In this document: positions 18,050 to 26,650 of the stretch, one piece after another | Position numbering within the stretch: position 1 is the stretch's first letter | Layout of the letters: every line of letters begins with the position of its first letter | Source of the DNA: Streptomyces fuscichromogenes | Lineage (GTDB): Bacteria; Actinomycetota; Actinomycetes; Streptomycetales; Streptomycetaceae | Assembly: GCF_014645815.1 (NCBI RefSeq) | Contig: NZ_BMML01000025.1 | Coordinates: 124,001 to 188,000 of the forward strand | DNA: 64,000 nt | Direction: 5' to 3' | Translations under genes and position numbers: made by a program | Notes under the pieces: generated by a model | What the model was told of the DNA's origin: nothing | Database searches by the model: none | Seen by the model: only the letters and a program-made list of their open reading frames with translations

Positions 18050-19375
18050 ATGTGGGACTTCAGTACCGACGCCGCGTTCCAGGAGAGGCTCGACTGGGCC
18101 GCGGGATTCGTCCGTACGGAGATCGAGCCGCTCGACGTGCTGTTCCCGGGCAACGCCGAGCCCTACGACCGCGACAGCGAGGTCTTCCGGGAAGTGGTCC
18201 GCCCGTTGCAGCGGCAGGTGCGCGAACAGGGGCTGTGGGCCGCCCATCTGCCGCCCTCGCTCGGCGGCATGGGCATGGGCCAGGTGAACCTCGGACTGCT
18301 CAACGAGATCCTCGGCCGGTCCAGTTGGGCGCCGATGGTGTTCGGCACCCAGGCCCCCGACTCCGGCAACGCCGAGATCCTCGCCCACTACGCCACCGAG
18401 GAACAGCGCAAGGAGTACCTGGAGCCGCTGCTCGACGGGCGGATCGTCTCCACCTTCGCGATGACCGAGCCGACCGGCGGCGCGGACCCCGGCGGCTTCA
18501 CCTGCCGTGCCGTCCGCGACGGCGAGGAGTGGGTGATCGACGGCGAGAAGTGGTTCGCCTCCAACTACCCGCACGCGGCCTTCGTCATCGCCATGGTGGT
18601 GACCGACCCCGACGTGCCCGTGCACAAGGGCGCGTCCATGATCCTGGTCCCGGCCGGCACGCCCGGCATGGAGATGGTGCGCGGCACGGGCATGGCCGGC
18701 GAGCCGCTCGGCGAGGGCGTCCACGCCTACCTGCGGTTCACCGGCTGCCGGGTGCCGGCCGCGAACCTGCTCGGCGAGCCCGGCTCCGGGTTCCGCATCG
18801 CACAGACCCGCCTCGGCGGCGGCCGGCTGCACCACGCCATGCGCTCGGTCGGCCAGTGCCGGCGCGCCCTGGAGATGATGACCGAGCGGATCGCCTCCCG
18901 GCGTACCCGTGGCGGCCCGCTCTCCGACCAGCAGGCCGTGCGCCACCAACTGGCCGACACCTGGGTGCAGATCGAGCAGTTCCGCCTCCAGGTCCTGCAC
19001 GCCGCCTGGCAGACGGACCGGGCGGCCGGGACCGGCGACCCGGCCGACGCCCGCCGGGCCCGGCTGCACGTCTCCGGCGTCAAGGTGGCCACGCCCAAGG
19101 TCCTCGTCGACGTCGCCTACCGGGCCCTGCACCTGCACGGCGCCCTCGGCGTCTCCAACGAGCTGCCGCTGGCGAAGATGTGGAACTCCGGCCCGACCCT
19201 CGGTGTCGCCGACGGCCCCACCGAGGCCCACCAGGACGTCATCGCCCGGCTGTTGCTGAAGGACGCCACTGCGGCGGACGACCAGCTGTTCGGCTCGGCC
19301 CATCTGCCCACCCGGCTGGCCGCGGCCCGCGCGAAGTACGCGGACCGCCTGAAGGAAACGGCGGTGACCTGGTGA
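18050..19375 (+). CDS. Acyl-CoA dehydrogenase, ACAD10/11 (LvaC) type
   Basis: A 441-residue acyl-CoA dehydrogenase. Marks are FAMTEPTGGADPGG, GEKWFASNYPHAAF, LHLHGALGVSNELPLAKMW and the C-terminal GVADGPTEAHQDVIAR; the ADGPxEAH form, in place of the YEGT catalytic motif, is typical of ACAD10/11-like proteins. In animals ACAD10/11 carry a kinase domain, and in Pseudomonas LvaA/LvaC the kinase is separate: the kinase phosphorylates a 4-hydroxyacyl-CoA and the dehydrogenase-fold partner eliminates phosphate to give an enoyl-CoA. The kinase gene follows here with a 4-base overlap, so the same chemistry is likely. Two operators precede the gene. Confidence 0.9.
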   Translation: MWDFSTDAAFQERLDWAAGFVRTEIEPLDVLFPGNAEPYDRDSEVFREVVRPLQRQVREQGLWAAHLPPSLGGMGMGQVNLGLLNEILGRSSWAPMVFGTQAPDSGNAEILAHYATEEQRKEYLEPLLDGRIVSTFAMTEPTGGADPGGFTCRAVRDGEEWVIDGEKWFASNYPHAAFVIAMVVTDPDVPVHKGASMILVPAGTPGMEMVRGTGMAGEPLGEGVHAYLRFTGCRVPAANLLGEPGSGFRIAQTRLGGGRLHHAMRSVGQCRRALEMMTERIASRRTRGGPLSDQQAVRHQLADTWVQIEQFRLQVLHAAWQTDRAAGTGDPADARRARLHVSGVKVATPKVLVDVAYRALHLHGALGVSNELPLAKMWNSGPTLGVADGPTEAHQDVIARLLLKDATAADDQLFGSAHLPTRLAAARAKYADRLKETAVTW

Positions 19376-20433
19376 GCACGCGTGAGGCGCACGACCCCGA
19401 CGACACGGAACCCGACCTCGACCGCCTCAACGCCTGGCCCGGCCTCGCCGACCTCCCCGGCGACGGCCTCGTCACCGCCCTGGAACCCCTCACCGGCGGC
19501 GCGCAGAACCTCCTGTTCACCCTCCGGCGGGCCGACGGCACCGAACTCGTCCTGCGCCGCCCCGGCCGGCACCTGAAGGCCGGAGCCTCCGACGCCTTCC
19601 GCCGCGAGGGCCGCGTCCTGGGCGCCCTCGCCGCCACCGACGTACCGCACCCGCACCTGTACGCCGGCGTCCAGGACGAGTCGGTGCTCGGGGCGCCCTT
19701 CTCCGTCCTGGAGAAGATCGACGGCTTCATGCCCCGGGGGCGGCTCCCCGGCCGTTATGCCGAGGACCCGGAGTGGCGGCGCGCGGTCGCCTTCGCCTTG
19801 GTCGACGGCGCCGCACTGCTGGCCGCGGTGGACCCCGGCGCGCATGATCTGGCCGACCTGGGCCGTCCGGAGGGCTGGCTGGAGCGGCAGACCCCCAAGT
19901 ACCTGAAGATGCTGCACGGTTACCGCGCCGACCCGGCCTATGCGGAGAGCGAGAACCCGCACGTGGACGCCGTGGCCGACTGGCTGGTCGGGCACGCGCC
20001 GAAGCAGGGCGCGACCGGGATCGTCCACGGTGACCTGCAGTTCGCCAACGTCATGTTCGCCCACGACGCCCCGCGCCTCGCCGCCATCGTGGACTGGGAG
20101 ATGGCCTCCCTGGGGGACCCGCTGCTCGACCTGGCCTGGATCCTCACCGCCTGGCGCGAGCCCGGCGACCCGCCCGGCAGCGACCCGCAGCTCCAGCCCT
20201 GGGACGGCATGCCCTCCCGCGCCGAGCTCGTCGCGTACTACGCGGAGCGGACCGGCCGGGACGTGTCCGCGTTCCGCTGGTACCAGGTGCTGGCCTGTTT
20301 CCGGCTCGCCGCGCTGCTGGAGGGCAGCCATGCGCGTGCGCTGGCGGGGAAGCTGAACCGCAGGATGGGGGACGCGTTCCACGCGTATGCCGGGTGGCTG
20401 TGGGAGAAAGCGCGTCAGGAGATGGCGGCGTGA
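19372..20433 (+). CDS. Aminoglycoside-phosphotransferase-fold kinase (LvaA/ACAD10-like)
   Basis: A 353-residue kinase of the APH fold. The ATP-binding region contains LTGGAQNLLF, the catalytic loop is IVHGDLQFANVMF (His219, Asp221, Asn226), and the metal-binding aspartate is Asp241 in IVDWEMASLGDP. It resembles the kinase half of ACAD10/ACAD11 and LvaA, which phosphorylate the 4-hydroxyl of 4-hydroxyacyl-CoAs, not antibiotics. The GTG start overlaps the dehydrogenase stop (GTGA). The pairing strongly supports a 4-hydroxyacyl-CoA step in this pathway. Confidence 0.9.
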   Translation: MSTREAHDPDDTEPDLDRLNAWPGLADLPGDGLVTALEPLTGGAQNLLFTLRRADGTELVLRRPGRHLKAGASDAFRREGRVLGALAATDVPHPHLYAGVQDESVLGAPFSVLEKIDGFMPRGRLPGRYAEDPEWRRAVAFALVDGAALLAAVDPGAHDLADLGRPEGWLERQTPKYLKMLHGYRADPAYAESENPHVDAVADWLVGHAPKQGATGIVHGDLQFANVMFAHDAPRLAAIVDWEMASLGDPLLDLAWILTAWREPGDPPGSDPQLQPWDGMPSRAELVAYYAERTGRDVSAFRWYQVLACFRLAALLEGSHARALAGKLNRRMGDAFHAYAGWLWEKARQEMAA

Positions 20434-20459
20434 AGCGCGGGCGGTGCGTGCCGCCGGTC

Positions 20460-20543
20460 GTCTGCGGCTTTGCCGTGGCCGGTCGCGCCCCGCGGCGGAG
20501 CCGCTGATCGGTGCGGCCCCGCGCCCCTTTGGGGCGCGCCGGT
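20460..20543. repeat. Streptomyces intergenic repeat, copy 2
   Basis: Shares the GTCTGCGGC start, the GGTCGCGCCC core and the CCCCGCGCCCCTTTGGGGCGC hairpin-like end with 16449-16532. It lies between the kinase gene and a convergent SDR gene. The terminal CGCCCC-TTT-GGGGCG can form a tight hairpin. Confidence 0.7.
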
Positions 20544-20550
20544 GTGCGCG

Positions 20551-21318
20551 TCACCTGGGTGGGAAGCGCAACGCCCCGTCCAGGCGGATCACTTCGCCGT
20601 TGAGGTAGGTGTTCTCGCACAGGTGCTGGACGAGGGCGGCGAACTCCTCGGGGTGCCCCATCCGGCGCGGGTGGGGCACCTGAGGTCCCCAGTACGCCTC
20701 CAGTCGGTCGGCGGCCTTGCCGTACGCGGGCGTGAGGACCGTGCCGGGCGCGATCGACACCACCCGGATGCCCAGCGGGGACAGATCACGGGCCGCCACC
20801 AGGGTCATCGCACTCACTCCGCCCTTCGCGGCGGCGTAGGGCAACTGGCCGATCTGGCCCTCGTAGGCCGCGATCGACGACGTCGTCACGATCACACCGC
20901 GCTCACCGTCCGCCCCGGCGGGCGCGGTGCGGGCGATGGCCGCGGCGGCCAGCCGCATGACGTTGAACACCCCGGTCAGATAGACGTCGACCGTGGTGCG
21001 GAACCCGGCGAGGTCCAGCGGCGACCCGTCCCGGCCGACGAGCCGCCCGCCGTGCGCGGGACCGCCGTGACAGTCCACCGCCGCACGGAACTCCCCTTCC
21101 CGCGAGGCGACGTCCACCGCCGAGGCCATCGACTCCTCGTCGGTGGCGTCCGCGCGCACGTACCGCACCCCCAGCTCCTCCTGGAGGGCCTTGCCTTTGT
21201 CGTCGGCCAGGTCGGCGACCACGACCCGCACGCCCGCAGCGTGCAGTCGTCGCACCGTCGCCTCGCCCAGTCCGCCCGTGCCACCGACCACCAGGGCCGA
21301 GGAACCCTCGACGAGCAT
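20551..21318 (-). CDS. Short-chain dehydrogenase (3-hydroxyacyl-CoA dehydrogenase type II-like)
   Basis: A 255-residue SDR. The cofactor motif is VGGTGGLG, in which the usual NNAG is replaced by DCHGGP, and the catalytic residues are the Ser of TTSSIAAYEG and Tyr-x3-Lys in PYAAAKGG. SIAPGTVLTP and the C-terminal LNGEVIRLDGALRFPPR resemble HSD10/3-hydroxy-2-methylbutyryl-CoA dehydrogenases. A beta-oxidation step on a methyl-branched acyl-CoA fits. It is divergent from an acyl-CoA ligase, with the strongest operator of the window between them. Confidence 0.87.
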   Translation of the reverse strand: MLVEGSSALVVGGTGGLGEATVRRLHAAGVRVVVADLADDKGKALQEELGVRYVRADATDEESMASAVDVASREGEFRAAVDCHGGPAHGGRLVGRDGSPLDLAGFRTTVDVYLTGVFNVMRLAAAAIARTAPAGADGERGVIVTTSSIAAYEGQIGQLPYAAAKGGVSAMTLVAARDLSPLGIRVVSIAPGTVLTPAYGKAADRLEAYWGPQVPHPRRMGHPEEFAALVQHLCENTYLNGEVIRLDGALRFPPR

Positions 21319-21355
21319 CGCCGTTCCCCTCTCTTGCGAGTAGGCCTCTTAGTGT

Positions 21356-21374
21356 ATGAGAATGCCATTCTCAT
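21356..21374. promoter_or_regulatory. Longest perfect operator, overlapping a start codon
   Basis: ATGAGAATGCCATTCTCAT is a perfect 8-bp inverted repeat with a 3-base spacer. It spans the 54-bp divergent region and its last two bases belong to the ATG (21373) of the ligase gene, so bound repressor would cover the start of a leaderless message. Confidence 0.75.
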
Positions 21375-22803
21375 GAACATAGCCGTGATCCTGGAAATGG
21401 CCGCCTCCGCGGGAGACCGGCCGGCCGTCACCGAGGGCGGCCGTTCGCTCTCCGCCGCCGAACTCCAGCGCCTCGCACGTCATGCGGCCGATCGCTTCCG
21501 GGACCGCCCCGCGGTCCTGTACCTCGGCGTGAACCACCTCGCCTACCCCGTCGCCCTGTTCGGCGCGGCCCTGGCCGGCGTCCCCTTCGTCCCCCTCAAC
21601 TACCGTCTGGGGGAGGAGCAGTCGGCCGCCCTGCTGGAGCGGCACCCGGGCGCGGTCGTGCTACGTCCCGACGACCTCGATCCCCTTCTCGCGCCCGCCG
21701 GCGAGGCCGCGTGGCGGCCGGCCCCCGACGACCGGGACGCCACCGCCGTCACCCTCTACACCAGCGGCACCACCTCGGCACCCAAGGCGGCACTGCTGCG
21801 CCACCGCCACCTGCTCGCCTACGTCTTCAACACCCAGGACTTCGGCTCGGCCGACGCCGACGACGCCACCCTGGTGGCCCTCCCGCCGTACCACGTGGCC
21901 GGGTTGATGAACCTGCTCACGAACCTCTACGCGGGCCGCCGGATCGTCTACCAGGCCTCCTTCGAGGCGGCGCACTGGCTGGCGACGGTACGCGGCGAGC
22001 GCGTCACCCACGCCATGCTGGTGCCGACCATGCTCGCCCGCGTCACCGCCGAACTCGGCGAGAACCAGGCCGAAACGCCCTCCCTGCGCAGCCTCGCCTA
22101 CGGCGGTGCGCGCACCCCGCGCCCGGTCGTGGAGCGGGCGCTGCGGCAGTTCCCGGAGACCGGCTTCGTCAACGCCTACGGCCTGACCGAGACCGCGTCC
22201 TCCGTCGCCGTCCTCGGCCCCGACGACCACTGGCAGGCCCTGGCCTCCGAGGACCCGGCCGTACGGGCCCGGCTCGGCTCCGTCGGCCGCCCGCTGCCCG
22301 GGATCGAGGTCGAGATCCGGGACGAGGACGGCACGCTCCTCGAACCGGGGGCGACCGGGCTCGTCTTCGTGCGCGGCGAGCAGATCTCGGGGGAGTACGC
22401 CGCAGGGCGGGCGCTGGACGACCGCGGCTGGTTCGCCACCCGCGACCGGGGCCGGCTCGACGCCGCCGGCTACCTCTTCGTCGAGGGGCGCGCCGACGAC
22501 ACGATCATCCGAGGCGGCGAGAACATCGCACCCGCCGAGATCGAGGACGTGCTCCTCCAGTACCCGGGGGTACGGGAGGCCGCCGTGCTCGGGGTCGCCG
22601 ACCCGGAGTGGGGTCAGCGGCTGGTGGCCGTCCTGGTCGGCTCCGGGGACCCGGCGGACATCAGGGCCTTCGTCCTGCGCCACCTGCGTTCCTCGAAGAC
22701 GCCCGACCTCGTCGTCTTCCGCCCCGAACTGCCCCGCACCGCCACCGGCAAGCTCCTGCGCCGGACCCTCGTCGCCGAACTGGAGGAGACCGCCGATGCC
22801 TGA
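21373..22803 (+). CDS. Acyl-CoA ligase (ANL superfamily)
   Basis: A 476-residue ligase. ATP loop YTSGTTSAPKAAL, adenine motif NAYGLTETASS, then a variant hinge FATRDRGRLDAAG, GRADDTIIRGGENIAPAEIED and the C-terminal lysine in TATGKLLRR. It makes a CoA thioester from an acid. No Shine-Dalgarno sequence precedes the ATG at 21373 and the operator overlaps it, which suggests a leaderless transcript; an ATG at 21397 is the alternative. The thiolase gene overlaps its 3-prime end by 8 bases. Confidence 0.88.
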   Translation: MNIAVILEMAASAGDRPAVTEGGRSLSAAELQRLARHAADRFRDRPAVLYLGVNHLAYPVALFGAALAGVPFVPLNYRLGEEQSAALLERHPGAVVLRPDDLDPLLAPAGEAAWRPAPDDRDATAVTLYTSGTTSAPKAALLRHRHLLAYVFNTQDFGSADADDATLVALPPYHVAGLMNLLTNLYAGRRIVYQASFEAAHWLATVRGERVTHAMLVPTMLARVTAELGENQAETPSLRSLAYGGARTPRPVVERALRQFPETGFVNAYGLTETASSVAVLGPDDHWQALASEDPAVRARLGSVGRPLPGIEVEIRDEDGTLLEPGATGLVFVRGEQISGEYAAGRALDDRGWFATRDRGRLDAAGYLFVEGRADDTIIRGGENIAPAEIEDVLLQYPGVREAAVLGVADPEWGQRLVAVLVGSGDPADIRAFVLRHLRSSKTPDLVVFRPELPRTATGKLLRRTLVAELEETADA

Positions 22804-23926
22804 GGCCGTCCTCGTCACCGCCCTGCGCACACCGATCGGCACCGCGTTCAAAGGCACCCTGCGCAGCACCACCGCCTACGATCTGGCCGACCGCATCGTC
22901 TCGGCGACCGCGGAGGGACTCGACCCCGCGCTCGTCGACGACGTGGTGCTCGCCGAGTCCCACTACGGCGGCGGGGTCGTCGCCCGGCACGCGGCCCTCA
23001 CCGCCGGACTGCCCCAGGTCCCCGGCCTCGCCCTGAACCGGCACTGCGCCGCCGGGCTCGCCGCCGTACAGACCGCCGCGGCCTCGGTCCGGGCCGGCAT
23101 GGACCGCCTGGTTCTGGCCGGCGGCGTCAACTCGACCTCCACCGCACCCAGGCTGTCCTTCCAGGACACCGAACGCTGGGTGCCGCCCACGCATCCCGAC
23201 CGCCCGGACGCACCCAACCTCGACATGTCGATCACGGTGGGCTGGAACACGGCCGTACAAGAGGGCATCGGGCGCGAGGAGATGGACGCGTGGGCGCTGC
23301 GCTCGCACCGCAACGCCGTACGCGCCCAGGACGAGGGCCGCTTCAAGGACGAGATCGTGCCCGTGGCGACGCCCTACGGGCCCTTCGAGGCCGACGAGCA
23401 CCCGCGCCGCGACACCAGCGCGGAACGCCTGGCCGCGCTCAGACCGCTGCACCCCGAGATCGAGGGGTTCTCGATCACGGCCGGGAACGCCTGCGGCGCC
23501 AACGACGCGGCGGCCGCCGTGGCGGTCGCCGACGAGCGGCTCGGACTGCCCGCCCTGGCCCGGGTGCGCTCCTGGGCCTCGGTCGCCCTGGACCCGGCCG
23601 AGACCGGCCTGACCCCCGTTCTCGCCATCCCCAAGGCGCTGGAGCGGGCCGGGATGTCCGTCCCCGACGTGGACCTCTTCGAGATCAACGAGGCCTTCGC
23701 CGTCGTACCGGTCGCCGTGATCCGCCGCCTCGGCCTCGACCCGGACGCGGTGAACGTCAACGGCAGCGGCTGCTCGCTCGGCCACCCCGTGGCCGCCACC
23801 GGGGCCCGTATGGTCGTCACCCTGGTCCACGAACTGCGCCGCCGGGGCGGCGGCGTGGGCGTGGCCGCGATGTGCGCGGGCGGCGGCATGGGTTCCGCCC
23901 TGGTCCTGGAGGTGCCCGCACCCTGA
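22796..23926 (+). CDS. Acetyl-CoA acyltransferase (thiolase)
   Basis: A 376-residue degradative-type thiolase. The acylated cysteine is Cys84 in NRHCAAGL, the His of the NEAF block is replaced in context by FEINEAFAVVPVA, GHPVAATGAR carries the active-site histidine, and the second cysteine lies in AAMCAGGGMG. It cleaves a 3-oxoacyl-CoA with CoA. Overlap with the preceding ligase shows one operon. It closes the visible beta-oxidation set of block A. Confidence 0.92.
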   Translation: MPEAVLVTALRTPIGTAFKGTLRSTTAYDLADRIVSATAEGLDPALVDDVVLAESHYGGGVVARHAALTAGLPQVPGLALNRHCAAGLAAVQTAAASVRAGMDRLVLAGGVNSTSTAPRLSFQDTERWVPPTHPDRPDAPNLDMSITVGWNTAVQEGIGREEMDAWALRSHRNAVRAQDEGRFKDEIVPVATPYGPFEADEHPRRDTSAERLAALRPLHPEIEGFSITAGNACGANDAAAAVAVADERLGLPALARVRSWASVALDPAETGLTPVLAIPKALERAGMSVPDVDLFEINEAFAVVPVAVIRRLGLDPDAVNVNGSGCSLGHPVAATGARMVVTLVHELRRRGGGVGVAAMCAGGGMGSALVLEVPAP

Positions 23927-23945
23927 CCGGTCGGCGGGCGGCGGC

Positions 23946-24764
23946 CTAGCCGCCGAACCTCAGCAGCGCCTCCTGCGCGTAGGAGGCGAGCAGTGTCCCG
24001 TCCTCGGTGAGGACGTCGCCGCGTCCGAAGCACCGCCCGTGTGCGGCCAGCGGGCTGTGCTGGCGCAGCAGCAGCCACCGCCCGGTGGTGAACGGGCGGT
24101 GGAACCACACGGTGTGCGCGGTCACGGCGGAGGCGAACGCCCGGCCCGCGTCCGCCTGGGTGAGGCCGTCCAGGGGGCGCAGCGCGGTGCCGATCGGGGT
24201 GAGGTCGGTGGCGTAGGCGAGCAGCGCGGGACCGAGATCCGGCGGCGCGGCCGGGACGCGGGTCCACAACTCGTAGGCGGGCGGCCCGGACTTCACGGTG
24301 TCGAGGTCGGTGGCCGCCCGCGACTCCCAGGGCAGCAGCCCGAGTTCGACGGCGCGCTCCGGGCCCGGCAGCGCCGGCGCGGGCTCCGTCGTCTGCCGGT
24401 CCGGCCCCTCCTCCCACACATGCAGACTCGCGCTGGCCACCGCGACGACTCCGTGCTCCTGGCGGGCGGTGAGCCGCACGGTCGCGAAGGTACGGCCGTG
24501 CTGCGGCACGTCGGCCTCGTAGCGCACCGGTTCCCCGGTGCGGCCCTCGCGCAGGAACTGCGTGTGCAGTGACTTCAAGGCCTTGCCGGGCGCCGCGAGA
24601 CAGGCGGCACGCGCGAACTGGGCGAGGAACTGCCCGCCGAACAGCCGCCGGTACGACAGCTGTTGCGAGCGGCCTTCATAGGTGCCGGTGCCGGTGCCGT
24701 GAGCGGTGAGGTCGAGGCAGCCCAGGAGGTCCTGCCAGGGATCCGTGGTCACGTGTTTCCTCAC
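23946..24764 (-). CDS. Acyl-CoA thioesterase II (TesB-like double hotdog)
   Basis: A 272-residue protein with two hotdog domains. LFGGQFLAQFARAA near residue 40 and the HTQFLREGRTGEPVRYEADV stretch form the first domain, and TAHTVWFHRPFTTGRWLLLRQHSPLAAHGRCFGRG marks the second; this HRPF-W-L pattern is typical of TesB. It hydrolyses acyl-CoAs and may release stalled intermediates. GTG at 24764 overlaps the stop of the upstream dehydrogenase (GTGA); a second GTG at 24752, with AGGAAA before it, gives the more usual N-terminus and is nearly as likely. Confidence 0.87.
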   Translation of the reverse strand: MRKHVTTDPWQDLLGCLDLTAHGTGTGTYEGRSQQLSYRRLFGGQFLAQFARAACLAAPGKALKSLHTQFLREGRTGEPVRYEADVPQHGRTFATVRLTARQEHGVVAVASASLHVWEEGPDRQTTEPAPALPGPERAVELGLLPWESRAATDLDTVKSGPPAYELWTRVPAAPPDLGPALLAYATDLTPIGTALRPLDGLTQADAGRAFASAVTAHTVWFHRPFTTGRWLLLRQHSPLAAHGRCFGRGDVLTEDGTLLASYAQEALLRFGG

Positions 24765-25549
24765 AGGTCGACGAGGCGGCGCGCCCTGCCTTCACGCAGC
24801 AGCAACGCACCTGCCTCCCGGGTCAGTTCACGAGTCGAGCCGAGCAGTCCGTCGAGGACGAGAGCCCGTCTGACGTGCCGGTGCAGCGCGTGCTCGGCGG
24901 TGAAGCCGATGCCGCCGAGGGCCTGTTGGCAGTGGCGGGCGGCGGTGAGCGCGGCCCGCCCCGCGACGGCCTTGGCGAGCAGCGAGCCGGTGTCGTCCTC
25001 GGCGGCGGCCAGGGCTGCCTCGGCTCCCTCCAACGCCACGAAGGCCTCGGCGAGCCGGTGCCGCAGCGCCTGGAAGGAGGCGAGGGGCCGCCCGAACTGC
25101 TGTCGGTCCAGGACGTGTTCACGGGCGAGTTCGAGCATGGCGCGGCCGGTGCCGAGCAGCCACCAGCCCAGCGCCCGCCGTCCCGCGGCGAGCGGCACGG
25201 CCTCGCCCGGGTCCACCCTGCGCAGCGGCAGCCCCGGATCCAGAGCGCTTCCCGCCGGGGAGCCGTCCCGCGCCCACTCCACCCACACCCCGCCCGCGTA
25301 CGGCAGCGGCAGTGTCCCTCCGACCGGCCGACCGGCCGCCCGCAGGACGACGTCGTTGAGGACGGCGGCCCGCGCCCCCGTCTCGCCGAGCAGCCGGAAG
25401 ACCAGCGGGACGGCGGTGTCCGGCTCCTCGGCGAGCATCTGTGTCCAGCCGAGGCCGGCGAGCGCGGAGTCGAGTCCGGCGCCGGGCTCGGCGGTCGTCA
25501 TGGTCCTGCGCAGGGCCTCTTCCAGAAGTCCGTGTTCGGCGCTGTCCAC
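24761..25549 (-). CDS. Acyl-CoA dehydrogenase, short subunit
   Basis: Only 262 residues, against about 380 for a normal acyl-CoA dehydrogenase. The C-terminal helical domain is recognisable (REHVLDRQQFGRPLASFQALRHRLAE, then HCQQALGGIGFTAEH), while the N-terminal half is reduced. It follows a 364-residue dehydrogenase in the same operon. This resembles the alpha2-beta2 acyl-CoA dehydrogenases of actinobacterial steroid degradation (ChsE1-ChsE2 type), where two unequal subunits share FAD sites and act on bulky side-chain or ring acyl-CoAs. The Glu of GFTAEH is the likely base. The GTG start has GGAG 9 bases upstream. Confidence 0.85.
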   Translation of the reverse strand: MDSAEHGLLEEALRRTMTTAEPGAGLDSALAGLGWTQMLAEEPDTAVPLVFRLLGETGARAAVLNDVVLRAAGRPVGGTLPLPYAGGVWVEWARDGSPAGSALDPGLPLRRVDPGEAVPLAAGRRALGWWLLGTGRAMLELAREHVLDRQQFGRPLASFQALRHRLAEAFVALEGAEAALAAAEDDTGSLLAKAVAGRAALTAARHCQQALGGIGFTAEHALHRHVRRALVLDGLLGSTRELTREAGALLLREGRARRLVDL

Positions 25550-25555
25550 CGCGTG

Positions 25556-26650
25556 TCACTCCTTTCCGAGGCCGAGCAGGCGACGGGCGACGATGTTGCG
25601 CTGGATCTCGGCGGTGCCGCCGTAGATGGTGGCGGCCCGCGCGTACAGGTAGCCGGTGCGCCAGGTGGCGTCCTCGGCCAGTTCGACCGTGCCCGGCAGG
25701 AGCTCGCGCGCGGTGTCGAACAGCCGCTGCTCGGCGGTGGCCAGGAGGATCTTGTCGACCGACGTCTCCGGGCCGAGCCGTCCGCCCTCCGCCTGCCTCC
25801 GCTGGGTCGCGGCCGACCGGCAGCGCACGGAGTGCAGGTCGAGCCAGACGGCGCCGAGGGCGTCGGGGTCCGGCTCGCAGCCGTCGGCGAGAAGCCGGTC
25901 CAGGGTGCCGTAGAGGTGGGCGACGCGGTGCCAGAAGCAGGTGGACCGTTCGTGCGGCAGGAGATCCATGGCCAGGCGCCAGCCGTCGCCGGGGGCGCCC
26001 AGCATGCGGTGCGCCGGTACCCGCACGCCGTCGAGGAAGACCTCGGCGAACTCGTCGACGCCGTGCATCGTGCGCAGCGGCCGTACGGTGACGCCGGGGC
26101 TGTCCATGTCGACGAGGAAGGCGCTGATACCGGCGTGGCCGGGCCCTCCGGTGCGGGCCAGCAGGACACAGCGGGCCGCGTACTGGGCGAGGCTCGTCCA
26201 CACCTTCTGGCCGGACACCACCCAGCCGTCGCCGTCGGGCACCGCCCGGGTGGACAGCGATGCCAGGTCGCTGCCCGAGCCCGGTTCCGAGAAGCCCTGG
26301 CACCACTGCTCCCGGCCGGACAGCAGGCGCGGCACCATCTCGGCGGCGAGCGCGGGCGGCGCGTAGTCGACGACGGTCGGCACCAGCACCTCGACCATCG
26401 ACCAGATGCCGGGCTCCGCCAGCGCCCGTGAGGCGACCTCCTCGCCGAGCACCGCGCGCAGGGTGCCGTCGCCGCCGAGTCCGCCGACCGCCCGCGGCCA
26501 GCCGTGGCGCATCCAGTCGGCGTCCCACAACGCCGCACGCACCCGGGCCAGTTGGGCGACCTGGGCGTCGAGGGAGTGGTCGGGCGGAGGCGTCAGGTCG
26601 TTGCCGTCCAGCCAGGCGCGCACACCCTGACGGAACTCGGCGGTCCTCAT
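25556..26650 (-). CDS. Acyl-CoA dehydrogenase, long subunit
   Basis: A 364-residue acyl-CoA dehydrogenase. GFSEPGSGSDLASL and VSGQKVWTS line the FAD/substrate site, VRVPAHRMLG follows, and the C-terminus ends YGGTAEIQRNIVARRLLGLGKE. The usual catalytic Glu of the YEGT motif is absent (IYGGTAE), as in subunits whose base is provided elsewhere. With the short dehydrogenase 6 bases downstream it probably forms a heterotetramer. Its ATG overlaps the stop of the SnoaL-like gene by 4 bases. Confidence 0.88.
   Translation of the reverse strand: MRTAEFRQGVRAWLDGNDLTPPPDHSLDAQVAQLARVRAALWDADWMRHGWPRAVGGLGGDGTLRAVLGEEVASRALAEPGIWSMVEVLVPTVVDYAPPALAAEMVPRLLSGREQWCQGFSEPGSGSDLASLSTRAVPDGDGWVVSGQKVWTSLAQYAARCVLLARTGGPGHAGISAFLVDMDSPGVTVRPLRTMHGVDEFAEVFLDGVRVPAHRMLGAPGDGWRLAMDLLPHERSTCFWHRVAHLYGTLDRLLADGCEPDPDALGAVWLDLHSVRCRSAATQRRQAEGGRLGPETSVDKILLATAEQRLFDTARELLPGTVELAEDATWRTGYLYARAATIYGGTAEIQRNIVARRLLGLGKE

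Noticed and set aside
17285..19303. 672-codon minus-strand open frame over the TetR and acyl-CoA dehydrogenase genes
   Set aside because: It is antisense to two well-supported genes and their operators, with a low-complexity Gly/Arg/His composition.
19372..20433. Antibiotic-resistance phosphotransferase
   Set aside because: The APH fold is shared, but the coupling with an ACAD10/11-type dehydrogenase makes a catabolic 4-hydroxyacyl-CoA kinase far more likely.
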